DNA of 64,000 nt from Conexibacter woesei DSM 14684 (GTDB taxonomy: Bacteria; Actinomycetota; Thermoleophilia; Solirubrobacterales; Solirubrobacteraceae): contig NC_013739.1 of assembly GCF_000025265.1 (NCBI RefSeq), positions 3,954,001 through 4,018,000 of the forward strand, read 5' to 3'. The position numbers were made by a program, and so were the translations under genes. A model generated the notes under the pieces. It saw nothing but the letters and a program-made list of their open reading frames with translations. It searched no databases and was not told the DNA's origin. Below are positions 38,648-46,924 of this stretch, one piece after another. The first letter of the stretch is position 1; every line of letters starts with the position of its first letter.

Positions 38648-38677
38648 ACGTTACGGGCATTTTCGGCTGTGTGTCAA
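38648..38677 (-). promoter_or_regulatory. ftsZ promoter
   Basis: A perfect -35 TTGACA (38672-38677), an 18-nt spacer and a weak -10 TAACGT (38648-38653) lie 67 nt before the ftsZ ATG. An inverted repeat ACGCAT-g-ATGCGT (38691-38703) lies just upstream of the -35, a possible regulator site. The palindrome TCGACCT-c-AGGTCGA (38762-38776) lies between it and the ftsQ stop. Confidence 0.5.
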
Positions 38678-38784
38678 CGAGGTGTGTGCGACGCATGATG
38701 CGTTGCAGAATGCCGAACTCTCTAGCACGCCTGGAGCGTTGACAACACCCAGGAGTGAGGCTCGACCTCAGGTCGACGGTTAGG

Positions 38785-39726
38785 TCAGGGCACGGGCTCC
38801 GCCGTGGAATCGGGTGATTGCGTCGTGCCGGGATCGATCGCCGCGCCGGTCGCGGGATCGACCTCGACCCCCGGCGGCGGCTCCGCGGCATCGGACTCGC
38901 CGGTCGCCGGAGCGCCTTCCGGCAGCCCTCCGACGGCGGGGCGAGACGGTGCGGTGACGTCGACGTAGCTTGCGCCGGCCGCTTCCGGGTCGGCGATCAC
39001 CGCCGTCGTCGCCGCCCACTTCGCGCGCAGCCGCTGCCCGTCGCCGAACCACAGCGCGGGTCCGTCGGCGAGCTGCAGCTCGAGCCCGTGGGCTCTCGTC
39101 GTTCTGGCCGACTCGACGCGCGAGCGCAGCGCCGCGGGCGCCTCGCCGAGCGCGGCGAGCGCGGTCAGCGCCTCGCCCTCCTTCACGCGCGAGCCGGTCG
39201 GCGACCCGTGCAGCGGGACCGACGGCAGGCTCGCGGCGGCGGTCACGTCGCGCAGCAGCGTGCCGTCCGCGGTGACCGGCGTCGCTCTGCCGCCCAGCTC
39301 GACGGCGCCGACGGCGACGTTGGAGACGACGTGGATGCGCATCCCGCGCGGGAAGTCGGTCGAGACCTCGATGTCCTTGACGATCGAGAACGGCTCCACG
39401 GCCGTGCGGAGGGCGTCCTCGCGCACGTGCAGCGTCGTCATGCTGCCGGCCGCGTCCTCCAGCGCCGCGCGGATCTCGCTCGCCTGGCCGCCGGAGAGAC
39501 CGCTGACCTCGACGTTGCGGACCGTCACGAGCGACGAGTCGCGCAGCCACAGACCGCCGGCGACCAGCAGCACCAGCGCGACCGCGGCCAGCACGAGCGT
39601 GCGACCGCGCGGCCGCCCGAGACGCCGGACGCTCCGGGCGCGTCCCGCCGAGGCGCCGACGCGCCGCGCGAGGCGGCCGAGCCGCAGCTGCGGGCGGGTG
39701 GCGGAAGGCGTGCCGAGTTCACTCAT
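38785..39726 (-). CDS. ftsQ: cell division protein FtsQ/DivIB
   Basis: Bitopic divisome protein. 313 residues: an Arg-rich cytoplasmic N-terminus, one transmembrane helix (about 43-62, TLVLAAVALVLLVAGGLWL), then a POTRA domain (VTVRNVEVSGLSGGQASEIRAALEDAAG...) and a beta domain. The last 50 residues are a Pro/Glu/Thr-rich disordered tail. It starts 67 nt after murC. FtsQ recruits FtsL/FtsB to the septum. Confidence 0.9.
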   Translation of the reverse strand: MSELGTPSATRPQLRLGRLARRVGASAGRARSVRRLGRPRGRTLVLAAVALVLLVAGGLWLRDSSLVTVRNVEVSGLSGGQASEIRAALEDAAGSMTTLHVREDALRTAVEPFSIVKDIEVSTDFPRGMRIHVVSNVAVGAVELGGRATPVTADGTLLRDVTAAASLPSVPLHGSPTGSRVKEGEALTALAALGEAPAALRSRVESARTTRAHGLELQLADGPALWFGDGQRLRAKWAATTAVIADPEAAGASYVDVTAPSRPAVGGLPEGAPATGESDAAEPPPGVEVDPATGAAIDPGTTQSPDSTAEPVP

Positions 39727-39793
39727 GCCACGACGAGGTTCGACCCCGACCGGAAGTCCCCTCCGCGACCTGCGAGGTTCTGACAGCCGCGCG

Positions 39794-41227
39794 CTACGCC
39801 AGCAGGCGGGCGCCGAGCGCGTTCACGTCGCCGGCGCCCATCGCCAGGCAGAGGTCGCCGGCGCGCAGCTCGCTGCGCAGGTAGCGCTCGGCGGCGTCGA
39901 AGCCGGGCAGCCACGCGACGCCTGCGCGCGGGCCGCCGTCGGCGGCGTCGGCGGTCGCGGCGGCGACGAGGCGGCCGTCGACGCCGGGGAACTGCTCGGC
40001 GCGTTCGCGCGCGGGATAGACGTCGAGCACGACGACGAGGTCGGCGGCGGCGAGCGCCGCGCCGAACTCGCGGGCCAGCGCGCGCGTGCGCGAGAAGAGG
40101 TGCGGCTGGAAGACGACGACGACGCGGCCGGGCGCGAGCGTGCGGGCGGCCGCGACCGTCGCGGCGACCTCGGTCGGGTGGTGGGCGTAGTCGTCGTAGA
40201 CGGTCGCGCCGGAGGCGGTCGTCCCGAGCAGCTCGAAGCGCCGTCCGGCGCCGCGGAAGTCTGCGAGCGCGGCGGCCGCGCGCGCGGGGTCGGCTCCGGC
40301 CAGGCGGCACGCCTCCAGCGCCGCGGCGGCGTTGAGCGCGTTGTGCGCGCCGGGCACGCTCAGGCGCACCGCGATCCCGCGCCAGTCGAAGCGGATCCCC
40401 GTCGCGTCGAGCAGCGGCTCGGGCACGTCGTAGGGCGCCAGCTCGACGCCGCCGTCGCCGCCGTCAGCCGCCCCGCCCACGCCAGCCACGCCGCCCACGC
40501 CAGCCACGCCGCTCGCGCCGACCGCCGCGCCGCTCGGCGCGAGCGCGACCAGCTCCGGCCGGTCCCACACGACGATCCCCTCGCTCGCCTTCGCCAGGAA
40601 CGCGCGGAAGGTCTCGTCGACGTCGAGGCGCGAGCCGTACGTCGCGTGGTGGTCGAGCTCGGCGTTCGTCAGGACCGCGACGTCGGGGTGCAGTCTCAGC
40701 AGCGAGCGGTCGGACTCGTCGGCCTCGACGACGACCCACTCCCCCGTCCCCCAGCCGGCGTTGGAGCCGGTCGAGCGGACCTCGCCGCCGACGAGGTAGC
40801 CGGGGTCCATCCCCGCCCCGCGCAGCGCGTGCACGACCATGCTCGACGTCGTCGTCTTGCCGTGCGTGCCCGTCACCGCGATGCAGCGCCGGCCCGGCAG
40901 GTCGGTGATCTCGCCGAGCAGGTCGGCCCGATGCAGCTCCGCCAGCCCGCGCTCCCGCGCGACCGCGCGCTCGGGGTTCTCCGGCGGGACCGCGGTCGAG
41001 TAGACGACCTCGACGCCGTCGCCCGCCGGCACGTTCGCCGCGTCGTGGCCGACCGCGACCGTCGCGCCGTCCTCCCGCAGCCGCGCGAACAGCGCGGAGT
41101 CGGCGCGGTCGGAGCCGCTGACGGCCGCGCCGAGCGCGCCCGCGACCTGCGCCAGGCCGCTCATGCCGGCGCCGCCGATGCCGATGAAGTGGAGCCGCCG
41201 GCCGGCCCAGGGTCGTTCGTCCGTCAC
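39794..41227 (-). CDS. murC: UDP-N-acetylmuramate--L-alanine ligase
   Basis: Adds L-alanine to UDP-MurNAc in peptidoglycan synthesis. 477 residues from GTG 41227 (VTDERPWAGRRLHFIGIGGAGMSGLAQV). ATP loop: AVTGTHGKTTTSSMVVH. Other Mur motifs: VEADESDRSLLRL and NAELDHHATYGS. A Gly/Ala/Val insertion (GVAGVGGVAGVGGAADGGDGG) is encoded by an 18-bp tandem repeat. It is the first gene of the detached ftsZ half of the dcw cluster and has its own TAGGGT box 8 nt before the GTG. Confidence 0.94.
   Translation of the reverse strand: MTDERPWAGRRLHFIGIGGAGMSGLAQVAGALGAAVSGSDRADSALFARLREDGATVAVGHDAANVPAGDGVEVVYSTAVPPENPERAVARERGLAELHRADLLGEITDLPGRRCIAVTGTHGKTTTSSMVVHALRGAGMDPGYLVGGEVRSTGSNAGWGTGEWVVVEADESDRSLLRLHPDVAVLTNAELDHHATYGSRLDVDETFRAFLAKASEGIVVWDRPELVALAPSGAAVGASGVAGVGGVAGVGGAADGGDGGVELAPYDVPEPLLDATGIRFDWRGIAVRLSVPGAHNALNAAAALEACRLAGADPARAAAALADFRGAGRRFELLGTTASGATVYDDYAHHPTEVAATVAAARTLAPGRVVVVFQPHLFSRTRALAREFGAALAAADLVVVLDVYPARERAEQFPGVDGRLVAAATADAADGGPRAGVAWLPGFDAAERYLRSELRAGDLCLAMGAGDVNALGARLLA
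40473..40508. repeat. 18-bp tandem repeat (two copies) in murC
   Basis: CCGCCCACGCCAGCCACG is repeated exactly at 40473-40490 and 40491-40508. It encodes a GVAGVG repeat in a surface loop of MurC. Confidence 0.8.
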
Positions 41228-41235
41228 GGCGGCAG

Positions 41236-41241
41236 ACCCTA
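41236..41241 (-). promoter_or_regulatory. candidate -10 box of murC (TAGGGT)
   Basis: TAGGGT ends 8 nt before the murC GTG with no Shine-Dalgarno sequence. It is consistent with murC-ftsQ being transcribed independently of the rest of dcw. Confidence 0.4.
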
Positions 41242-41327
41242 GCGTCCAAGCCAAAGCTGTGAACTTCCCGCACGACAACTGTTTCCAGAGAGCACTCCAG
41301 CCTCTGTCGATGCAGGCGGCCGCTCGC

Positions 41328-41774
41328 CTATGACAGCGACCCAGCCGGTGCGAGCCAGATGCTCCGAAAGTGCAGCACCTCCGCGAGCCGATCGAAGTGA
41401 CGGTCGTAGTGCAGGACATCCGCACCGACGTCCTGTGCCGCTGCCGCGATCAGGACGTCGGGCAACGACACGCGGTGGTAGCCGCCACCGCGTCTCGCCA
41501 GCTCACGCACCGCGCCGATGGCGGCGTTCTGCACCGACCGCGTGATCGGGATCGACCGGAACGCGCGCTCCTCCACTTCGATCGCTTCGACGGCGTTCGC
41601 ATCCCGGGCGGTGTGGAACAGCTCGAGCTTCACGACAGGACAGGTCGTGATCTGCCGCGCGCTCACCGCCCGCTGCCACTGCGCCACGACGATCCCGCTC
41701 CGTGCTCGCAACCGTGCCGACGTGTCGGCGATGACAAACGAGGAGTCGAACAAGGAGGTCGAAGACGCCGTCAT
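41328..41774 (-). CDS. PIN-domain toxin (VapC-like)
   Basis: 148 residues. The PIN acidic residues are visible: D in FVIADTSARL, E in VVKLELFHTA, D in SLPDVLIAAAAQ and D in LHYDRHFDRLAEVL. This predicts a VapC-type RNase. The start overlaps the upstream small gene (ATGA), the usual antitoxin-toxin coupling. It is not closely similar to the VapC at 12801, so the two pairs are distinct. It lies in the segment that separates murC from murG. Confidence 0.85.
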   Translation of the reverse strand: MTASSTSLFDSSFVIADTSARLRARSGIVVAQWQRAVSARQITTCPVVKLELFHTARDANAVEAIEVEERAFRSIPITRSVQNAAIGAVRELARRGGGYHRVSLPDVLIAAAAQDVGADVLHYDRHFDRLAEVLHFRSIWLAPAGSLS

Positions 41775-42079
41775 GGCATCTCGTCGCGCGTCGCCAACTC
41801 GACGTCGACGTGATCGACCCAGGAACCGGCGCCGTCGTCGATGAGACGCGCAAGGCCCCGCTGGTTCAGCGGGTCGTCAGCGTCCCGCAGAAACAGGGGC
41901 TCGTCGATCGACTCAGCTCGAAGCTCAGCCTGAACGTCCCGCCGTCGACGCAGCGCCTCCCGGATCTCGCCCTCGCTCTCCGGATCGACGCCGAGCCGCT
42001 GCGCGCGGCGAGCGTACGCGGCCGCAAGCTCAGGCAGAAGCTCGATCTCGTGCTCGTATGCGGAGTGGCTGATCGCCAT
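41771..42079 (-). CDS. putative antitoxin paired with PIN toxin
   Basis: 102 residues from ATG 42079 (MAISHSAYEHEIELLPELAAAYARRAQRLG). A helical, charged protein (EGEIREALRRRRDVQAELRAE) with an acidic C-terminus (DPLNQRGLARLIDDGAGSWVDHVDVELATRDE). I do not recognise a DNA-binding family, and its antitoxin role is inferred from the ATGA overlap with the PIN gene. A TACCTT box 7 nt before the ATG matches the geometry of the vapBC promoter. Confidence 0.65.
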   Translation of the reverse strand: MAISHSAYEHEIELLPELAAAYARRAQRLGVDPESEGEIREALRRRRDVQAELRAESIDEPLFLRDADDPLNQRGLARLIDDGAGSWVDHVDVELATRDEMP

Positions 42080-42086
42080 AGCCGAC

Positions 42087-42115
42087 AAGGTACGAAGCCT
42101 GCCGCAGAGCGTCTA
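42087..42115 (-). promoter_or_regulatory. candidate promoter of the second toxin-antitoxin pair
   Basis: A -10 TACCTT (42087-42092) ends 7 nt before the antitoxin ATG. A -35 candidate TAGACG lies 17 nt upstream. It would give a leaderless mRNA, as for vapBC at 13444. Confidence 0.4.
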
Positions 42116-42129
42116 CACACGCTGTGTTG

Positions 42130-42795
42130 TCAAACCGCCTCGCCCGCGCCGAGGTAGGTGAGGACCGCGAGCACGCGGCGGTGGTCGTCGTCGGTCGCGG
42201 GCAGGTCGAGCTTGGCGAAGATGTTCGAGACGTGCTTCTCGACGGCGCCGGGCGTGACGACCATCGCGCGGGCGATCGCGGCGTTCGTCTTGCCCTCGGC
42301 CATCAGCGACAGGGCCTCGCGCTCGCGCGGGGTCAGCCCGGCCAGCGCGCCGGAGGAGTCGCCGGCGTGGCGGGTCCTCACCAGCTCCGCGACGACCTCG
42401 CGGTCGAGCGCGGTGCCGCCGCCCGCGACGCGCTCCAGCGCCTCGACGAACGTCCGCACCTCGCCGACGCGCTCCTTCAGCAGGTAGCCGATCCCGCCGT
42501 CGCCGGAGGCGAGCAGCTCGGAGGTGTAGACCGGCTCGACGTACTGCGACAGGATCAGGATCGCCAGTCTCGGATGCCGGGCGCGCGCCTCGATCGCGGC
42601 GCGCACGCCCTCGTCGGTGAACGTCGGCGGCAGCCGCACGTCGACGATCGCGAGATCGGGCTGGTGGCCCTCGACGATCCGCAGCAGGCCGTCGCCGTCC
42701 TCGGACTGTGCGACGACGTCGATCCCGCGCTCTCTCAGCAGCGCCACGAGACCTTCGCGCAGCAGCGCGTTGTCCTCGGCGATGACGACTCTCAC
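42130..42795 (-). CDS. NarL/LuxR-family response regulator
   Basis: 221 residues from GTG 42795, overlapping the kinase stop (GTGA). Receiver domain: VRVVIAEDNALLREGLVALL, with phospho-acceptor D in DLAIVDVRLPP and the conserved K in YLLKERV. LuxR-type helix-turn-helix at the C-terminus: LTPREREALSLMAEGKTNAAIARAMVVTPGAVEKHVSNIFAKL. It is partner of the kinase at 42792-43919 and, given the neighbouring desaturase, may control membrane lipid genes. Confidence 0.92.
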   Translation of the reverse strand: MRVVIAEDNALLREGLVALLRERGIDVVAQSEDGDGLLRIVEGHQPDLAIVDVRLPPTFTDEGVRAAIEARARHPRLAILILSQYVEPVYTSELLASGDGGIGYLLKERVGEVRTFVEALERVAGGGTALDREVVAELVRTRHAGDSSGALAGLTPREREALSLMAEGKTNAAIARAMVVTPGAVEKHVSNIFAKLDLPATDDDHRRVLAVLTYLGAGEAV

Positions 42796-43919
42796 GGCGT
42801 CTCCTCGTCTCGACATGGAAGCTCCGCACGGATGGCCGTGCCGACGCCGGCCGGGCTCGTGACGCGCAGGTGGCCGTCGAGCGCCTCGACGCGGTTGCGC
42901 AGGCCCGCGAGCCCCGTCGAGCCGGGCGCGGGCCCGAAGTCGGCGGCGCCGCCGGGCCCGTCGTCGGCGATCTCGACGATCAGAAGACCGTCGCGCTCGG
43001 CGAGCGTGACGCGCGCGGACGCCGACGGCGCGTGCTTGGCGACGTTCGTCAGCGCCTCGGCGACGACGAAGTACGCCGCCGTCTCGACGACCGGCAGCAG
43101 CCGCCGCTCGATCTTCGCGTCGACCGCGACCGGCACCGCGGAGCGCTGTCCGAGTGACTCGACCGCCGCGACGAGGCCGCGGTCGGCGAGCACCGGCGGC
43201 GCGATCCCACGGGCGAGGTCGCGCAGCTCCTTGATCGCCGCACCCGCCTCGCCGCGCGCCCTGCGCACCAGCTCGGCGACGTCGGGCTGGTCCTCCAGCC
43301 GCTCCTCGGCCCGGCCGAGCTGCATCGACAGCGCGACGAGCCGCGCCTGCGCGCCGTCGTGCAGGTCGCGCTCGATCCGCCGCAGCTCCGCCGCCTGCAC
43401 GTCGAGCGCGCCGCGGCGGGTGCGCGTCAGCTCGTCGACGCGCTCGGTCAGCTCGCGCTCGCGCGTCGGCAGCAGGTCCTTGTGGACGATGAGCGCGTGC
43501 ACGCCAAGTATCGACCCGAGGCCGACGATCGGCCAGATCGGCCAGAAGTAGCCGCCACCGGCCATCAGCCAGATCACGACCTCCAGCACGCAGAAGAAGA
43601 TCGTGACCGCCGTGTGGAAGACGATCGGGCGTGTGCGACCCTCCAACGTGTCGACCAGCTGACGACCGAGCGCGTGGACGGCGAGCGTGATCAGCAGTCC
43701 CAGCCAGACCCACATCGGCCAGAACTGGCCGGCGCCGGTGAGCGCCCATACGATCGTGACGACGCCGCCGATCAGCGCAACGATCGTGCCGTGCAGCGCC
43801 AGCGTCACCTCGTAGTCGTCGCCGCCGGTACCGTTGCCGCCGGACCGTGTCGTGCTGATGGTGGTCATCTCAGAGAAGATCATGGCGGACAGGCTGTCAG
43901 CGGCGAAGCGTGCCGTCAT
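42792..43919 (-). CDS. sensor histidine kinase (HisKA_3 type, 2TM sensor)
   Basis: 375 residues. Four hydrophobic spans arranged as two similar halves, each with a WPxW motif (GQFWPMWVWLGLL...AVHAL and GYFWPIWPIVGLG...GVHAL), suggest a duplicated 2TM unit embedded in the membrane with little extracellular part. The dimerisation box RIERDLHDGAQARLVALSMQLG carries the phosphorylated histidine (about 187). The ATPase domain has EALTNVAKHA and GGAADFGPAPGSTGLAGL. The start is uncertain; ATGs at 43883 and 43868 are alternatives. It is divergent from the desaturase. Confidence 0.88.
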   Translation of the reverse strand: MTARFAADSLSAMIFSEMTTISTTRSGGNGTGGDDYEVTLALHGTIVALIGGVVTIVWALTGAGQFWPMWVWLGLLITLAVHALGRQLVDTLEGRTRPIVFHTAVTIFFCVLEVVIWLMAGGGYFWPIWPIVGLGSILGVHALIVHKDLLPTRERELTERVDELTRTRRGALDVQAAELRRIERDLHDGAQARLVALSMQLGRAEERLEDQPDVAELVRRARGEAGAAIKELRDLARGIAPPVLADRGLVAAVESLGQRSAVPVAVDAKIERRLLPVVETAAYFVVAEALTNVAKHAPSASARVTLAERDGLLIVEIADDGPGGAADFGPAPGSTGLAGLRNRVEALDGHLRVTSPAGVGTAIRAELPCRDEETP

Positions 43920-44067
43920 TGGAGCAAGGCATAGTTCTCAGGCAGCGTGCACCCCGTCTTCAACGGGGGTTAACCGCAGTGCGATTCGCTTGTCGGCATC
44001 ATTCCGGGTTCGGCGCCGTCCCTGCAACATCGGCGCCTTGTTCAACGAGACGAGGCGGTATATCCCG

Positions 44068-45123
44068 ATGCAGGCGCCCACGGCGGCCCCAGACGAGCAG
44101 CAACCGGCATCCACGCCGACCGCGCGCAACCCCTGGCGCAGACAGCTGGAGCCGTACTCGCGGCCAGACCTGAAGCGCAGCCTGCTCGACCTCGCGACGT
44201 CCGTCGTGCCGTACCTGCTGCTGTGGCCGCTGATGGTGTGGTCGCTCGACGTCTCCTACTGGCTGACGCTCGCGCTCGCGGTGCCGGCGTCCGGCTTCCT
44301 GCTGCGCACGTTCATCATGTTCCACGACTGCGGGCACGGCTCGCTGTTCGAGTCCAAGCGCGCGAACACGTGGGTCGGCCGCTTCACCGGGCTGCTCGTC
44401 TTCACGCCGTACGCCTCCTGGCGTCACAGCCACGCCGTCCACCACGCCACCGCGGGCGACCTCGACCGCCGCGGCGACGGCGACGTGCCGACGATGACGG
44501 TCGCCGAGTACCGCGCCGCGGGCCTGCCGCTGAAGATCGGCTACCGCCTCTTCCGCAACCCGCTCGTGTTGTTCACGCTCGGCCCGATCTGGTCGTTCAC
44601 CGTGCAGCCGCGGATATGGAAGCGCTCGATGCGCCCGCGCATCCGCAACAGCGTCATACAGACGAACATCGTGCTCGGCATCTCGCTCGCCGCGCTGATC
44701 TGGCTGATCGGCTGGGAGGCGTTCCTGCTGATCCAGGGCCCGATGGTGCTGATCGCCGGCGGCGCCGGCGTCTGGTTGTTCTTCGTCCAGCACCAGTTCG
44801 AGGACACCTACTGGGAGACGAGCGAGGAGTGGAGCTATGCCGACGCCGCGCTGCGCGGCAGCTCCTACCTCGACCTGCCGCAGCCGCTGCAGTTCTTCTC
44901 CGGCAACATCGGCCTCCACCACGTCCACCACCTCAGCGCGCGCGTGCCGAACTACAAGCTGCAGGCCGCGCACGACGACCTCGCCGTCTTCCACGACGTG
45001 CCGGTCCTGACGATGTGGGACGCGCTGAAGGCGCCGCGGCTGAAGCTGTGGGATGAGGAGCGCAAGCGGATCGTCACGTTCCGCGAGGCGCGCGCGCCCG
45101 TCACGCCGCCCGTCACCGCGTGA
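44068..45123 (+). CDS. membrane fatty acid (acyl-lipid) desaturase
   Basis: 351 residues from ATG 44068, with GAGGCGG upstream as a ribosome binding site. Four hydrophobic spans and the three histidine boxes of the di-iron desaturases: HDCGHGS, HSHAVHH and HHVHH. The closest type is the acyl-lipid delta-12-like group; regiospecificity is not predictable. It is divergent from a histidine kinase/response regulator pair, an arrangement that recalls DesK-DesR control of the Bacillus desaturase. Product: an unsaturated membrane fatty acid. Confidence 0.9.
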   Translation: MQAPTAAPDEQQPASTPTARNPWRRQLEPYSRPDLKRSLLDLATSVVPYLLLWPLMVWSLDVSYWLTLALAVPASGFLLRTFIMFHDCGHGSLFESKRANTWVGRFTGLLVFTPYASWRHSHAVHHATAGDLDRRGDGDVPTMTVAEYRAAGLPLKIGYRLFRNPLVLFTLGPIWSFTVQPRIWKRSMRPRIRNSVIQTNIVLGISLAALIWLIGWEAFLLIQGPMVLIAGGAGVWLFFVQHQFEDTYWETSEEWSYADAALRGSSYLDLPQPLQFFSGNIGLHHVHHLSARVPNYKLQAAHDDLAVFHDVPVLTMWDALKAPRLKLWDEERKRIVTFREARAPVTPPVTA

Positions 45124-45213
45124 GACCTCGGGCGTACCGGGTCATCCGAGCGGCGTAGGCGCGGGCGCGCGAAGATCGCCCGCGCAGCCGTTTCGCGCAC
45201 GGCGGCGCGCTCG

Positions 45214-45219
45214 TAGCGT
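45214..45219 (+). promoter_or_regulatory. candidate -10 box of ABC operon (TAGCGT)
   Basis: TAGCGT ends 7 nt before the ATG at 45227. It is identical to the scpA box and has no Shine-Dalgarno sequence behind it. Confidence 0.4.
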
Positions 45220-45226
45220 CCTCGGC

Positions 45227-46147
45227 ATGATCACCGTCGAGAACCTGACCAAGCGCTACGGCGAGAAGACCGCCGTCGACTCGCTCACCTTCACCGTCCG
45301 CCCCGGCATCGTGACCGGCTTCCTCGGCCCCAACGGCGCCGGCAAGTCGACGACGATGCGGATGATCGCCGGCCTCGACGTGCCGACGGCGGGGACGGCG
45401 ACCGTCAACGGCCGCCCCTACGCCGAGCACGCCGCCCCGCTGCGTGAGGTCGGCCTGCTGCTGGAGGCGAAGGCGATCCACACCAGCCGCTCCGCGCGCA
45501 ACCACCTGCGCGCGCTCGCCGCGACGCACGGCTTCGGCGACCGCCGCGTCGAGGAGGTGATCGACCTCACCGGCCTGCACGACGTCGCCGACAAGCGCGC
45601 CGGCGGCTTCTCGCTCGGGATGGGCCAGCGGCTCGGGATCGCCTCCGCGCTGCTCGGCGACCCCGCGACCGTGATCCTCGACGAGCCCGTCAACGGGCTC
45701 GACCCGGAGGGCGTCCTTTGGGTCCGCAACCTGCTGCGCGGCCTCGCCGCCGAGGGCCGCACGGTCTTCCTCTCCAGCCACCTGATGAGCGAGATGTCGC
45801 TGACCGCCGAGCACCTGATCGTCGTCGGCCGCGGCAGGCTGATCGCGGACGTGTCGGTGCAGGAGATGACCGCGCGCGCCTCGCGCGACGTCGTGCTCGT
45901 GCGGTCGCCGGACGCGGCGCGGCTCGGCGAGCTGGTCGCCGGGCCCGACGTGAGCGTCACTGGCGTCGAGCGCGACCTGCTGGAGGTCGGGGGCGTGAGC
46001 GCGCCGGAGATCGGCGAGCTGGCCGCGCGGCACGGTCTCGCATTGCACGAGCTGACGCCGCAGCAGGCGTCGCTGGAGGAGGCGTTCATGGAGCTGACGC
46101 GTGACGCCGTCGAGTACCGCGCCGGCCTCGAGCAGGTGGCGGCATGA
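45227..46147 (+). CDS. ABC transporter ATP-binding protein
   Basis: 306 residues. Walker A GPNGAGKSTTMRMI, signature FSLGMGQRLGIASAL (LGMGQ in place of LSGGQ), Walker B VILDEPVNGLDPEG and H-loop LSSHLMSE. The C-terminal domain is of the exporter (CcmA/BcrA) type. It overlaps the permease gene (ATGA) and is followed by a kinase/regulator pair in the same direction. Such sets are usually peptide-antibiotic or lantibiotic resistance exporters; the substrate is unknown. Confidence 0.92.
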   Translation: MITVENLTKRYGEKTAVDSLTFTVRPGIVTGFLGPNGAGKSTTMRMIAGLDVPTAGTATVNGRPYAEHAAPLREVGLLLEAKAIHTSRSARNHLRALAATHGFGDRRVEEVIDLTGLHDVADKRAGGFSLGMGQRLGIASALLGDPATVILDEPVNGLDPEGVLWVRNLLRGLAAEGRTVFLSSHLMSEMSLTAEHLIVVGRGRLIADVSVQEMTARASRDVVLVRSPDAARLGELVAGPDVSVTGVERDLLEVGGVSAPEIGELAARHGLALHELTPQQASLEEAFMELTRDAVEYRAGLEQVAA

Positions 46148-46914
46148 GCGCCGTCGGCGTCACGCCCGGCCGTGTGCTGCGGTCGGAGTGGATCAAGCTG
46201 AACACGCTGCGGTCGACGAAGATCACGTTCGCCGCGGCGGTCGCGCTGATGGTCGGCTTCGGGATCCTGATCTGCTGGGACACCGTGCGCGGATTCGAGT
46301 CGATGGCGGCGTCGGCGAGAGCCGACTTCGACGTCACCGAGCGGGCACTCGGCGGCCGCATGTTCGCCGAGCTGGCGATCGGCGTCCTCGGCGTGATGGC
46401 GATCACCGGCGAGTACGCGACCGGGATGATCCGCGCGACGCTCGCCGCCGTCCCCCGCCGCCTGCCGGTGCTGTGGACGAAGCTCGGGCTGTTCGCCGGC
46501 GTCACGTTCGCGGTCATGACGACGGCGTCGTTCGTCAGCTTCTTCGCCGGCAACGCGATCCTCTCCGAGCACTGGGACTTCAGCCTGTCCGACCCTGGCG
46601 TGCTGCGCTCGGTGATCGGCGTGGGCGTCGTGCTGACATTCGTCTGCCTGTTCGGGACGGCGCTCGGATTCATCGTCCGCAACACCGCGGGGGCGATCTC
46701 GACGCTGTTCGCGATCCTGATGGTGCTGCCGATCGTCGCCCAGTTCTCCGAGTGGGTCTCGGCGCACTTGCCGACGGGCGCGATGCACTCGCTCGTGCGT
46801 GCCAGAATCGAGGACGGCATGTTGCGCCCGCTGCCCGCCTTCCTGCTGCTCTGCGCCTACCTCGCCGTCGCGATCGCCGGCGCGGTCTGGACGCTGCTGC
46901 GCCGGGACGCCTGA
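46144..46914 (+). CDS. ABC transporter permease (ABC-2 type)
   Basis: 256 residues, six hydrophobic spans. The N-terminus (RVLRSEWIKLNTLRSTKITFAAA) is typical of exporter permeases that pair with a separate ATPase. GEYATGMIRATLAAVPRR marks the first cytoplasmic loop. It overlaps the ATPase gene upstream and lies 10 nt before the kinase gene. Confidence 0.88.
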   Translation: MSAVGVTPGRVLRSEWIKLNTLRSTKITFAAAVALMVGFGILICWDTVRGFESMAASARADFDVTERALGGRMFAELAIGVLGVMAITGEYATGMIRATLAAVPRRLPVLWTKLGLFAGVTFAVMTTASFVSFFAGNAILSEHWDFSLSDPGVLRSVIGVGVVLTFVCLFGTALGFIVRNTAGAISTLFAILMVLPIVAQFSEWVSAHLPTGAMHSLVRARIEDGMLRPLPAFLLLCAYLAVAIAGAVWTLLRRDA

Positions 46915-46924
46915 GCGGAGCGAC

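Noticed and set aside
38762-38776. TCGACCTcAGGTCGA as an SOS (LexA) box before ftsZ
   Set aside because: It resembles but does not match the actinobacterial LexA consensus TCGAAC-N4-GTTCGA, and it lies next to the ftsQ stop, far upstream of ftsZ.
40473-40508. tandem repeat in murC as a CRISPR-like array
   Set aside because: Only two adjacent 18-bp units without spacers, in frame within murC.
44058-44066. TATATC before the desaturase as a -10 box
   Set aside because: It ends one base before the ATG, too close for either a leadered or leaderless start; a ribosome binding site GAGGCGG is present instead.
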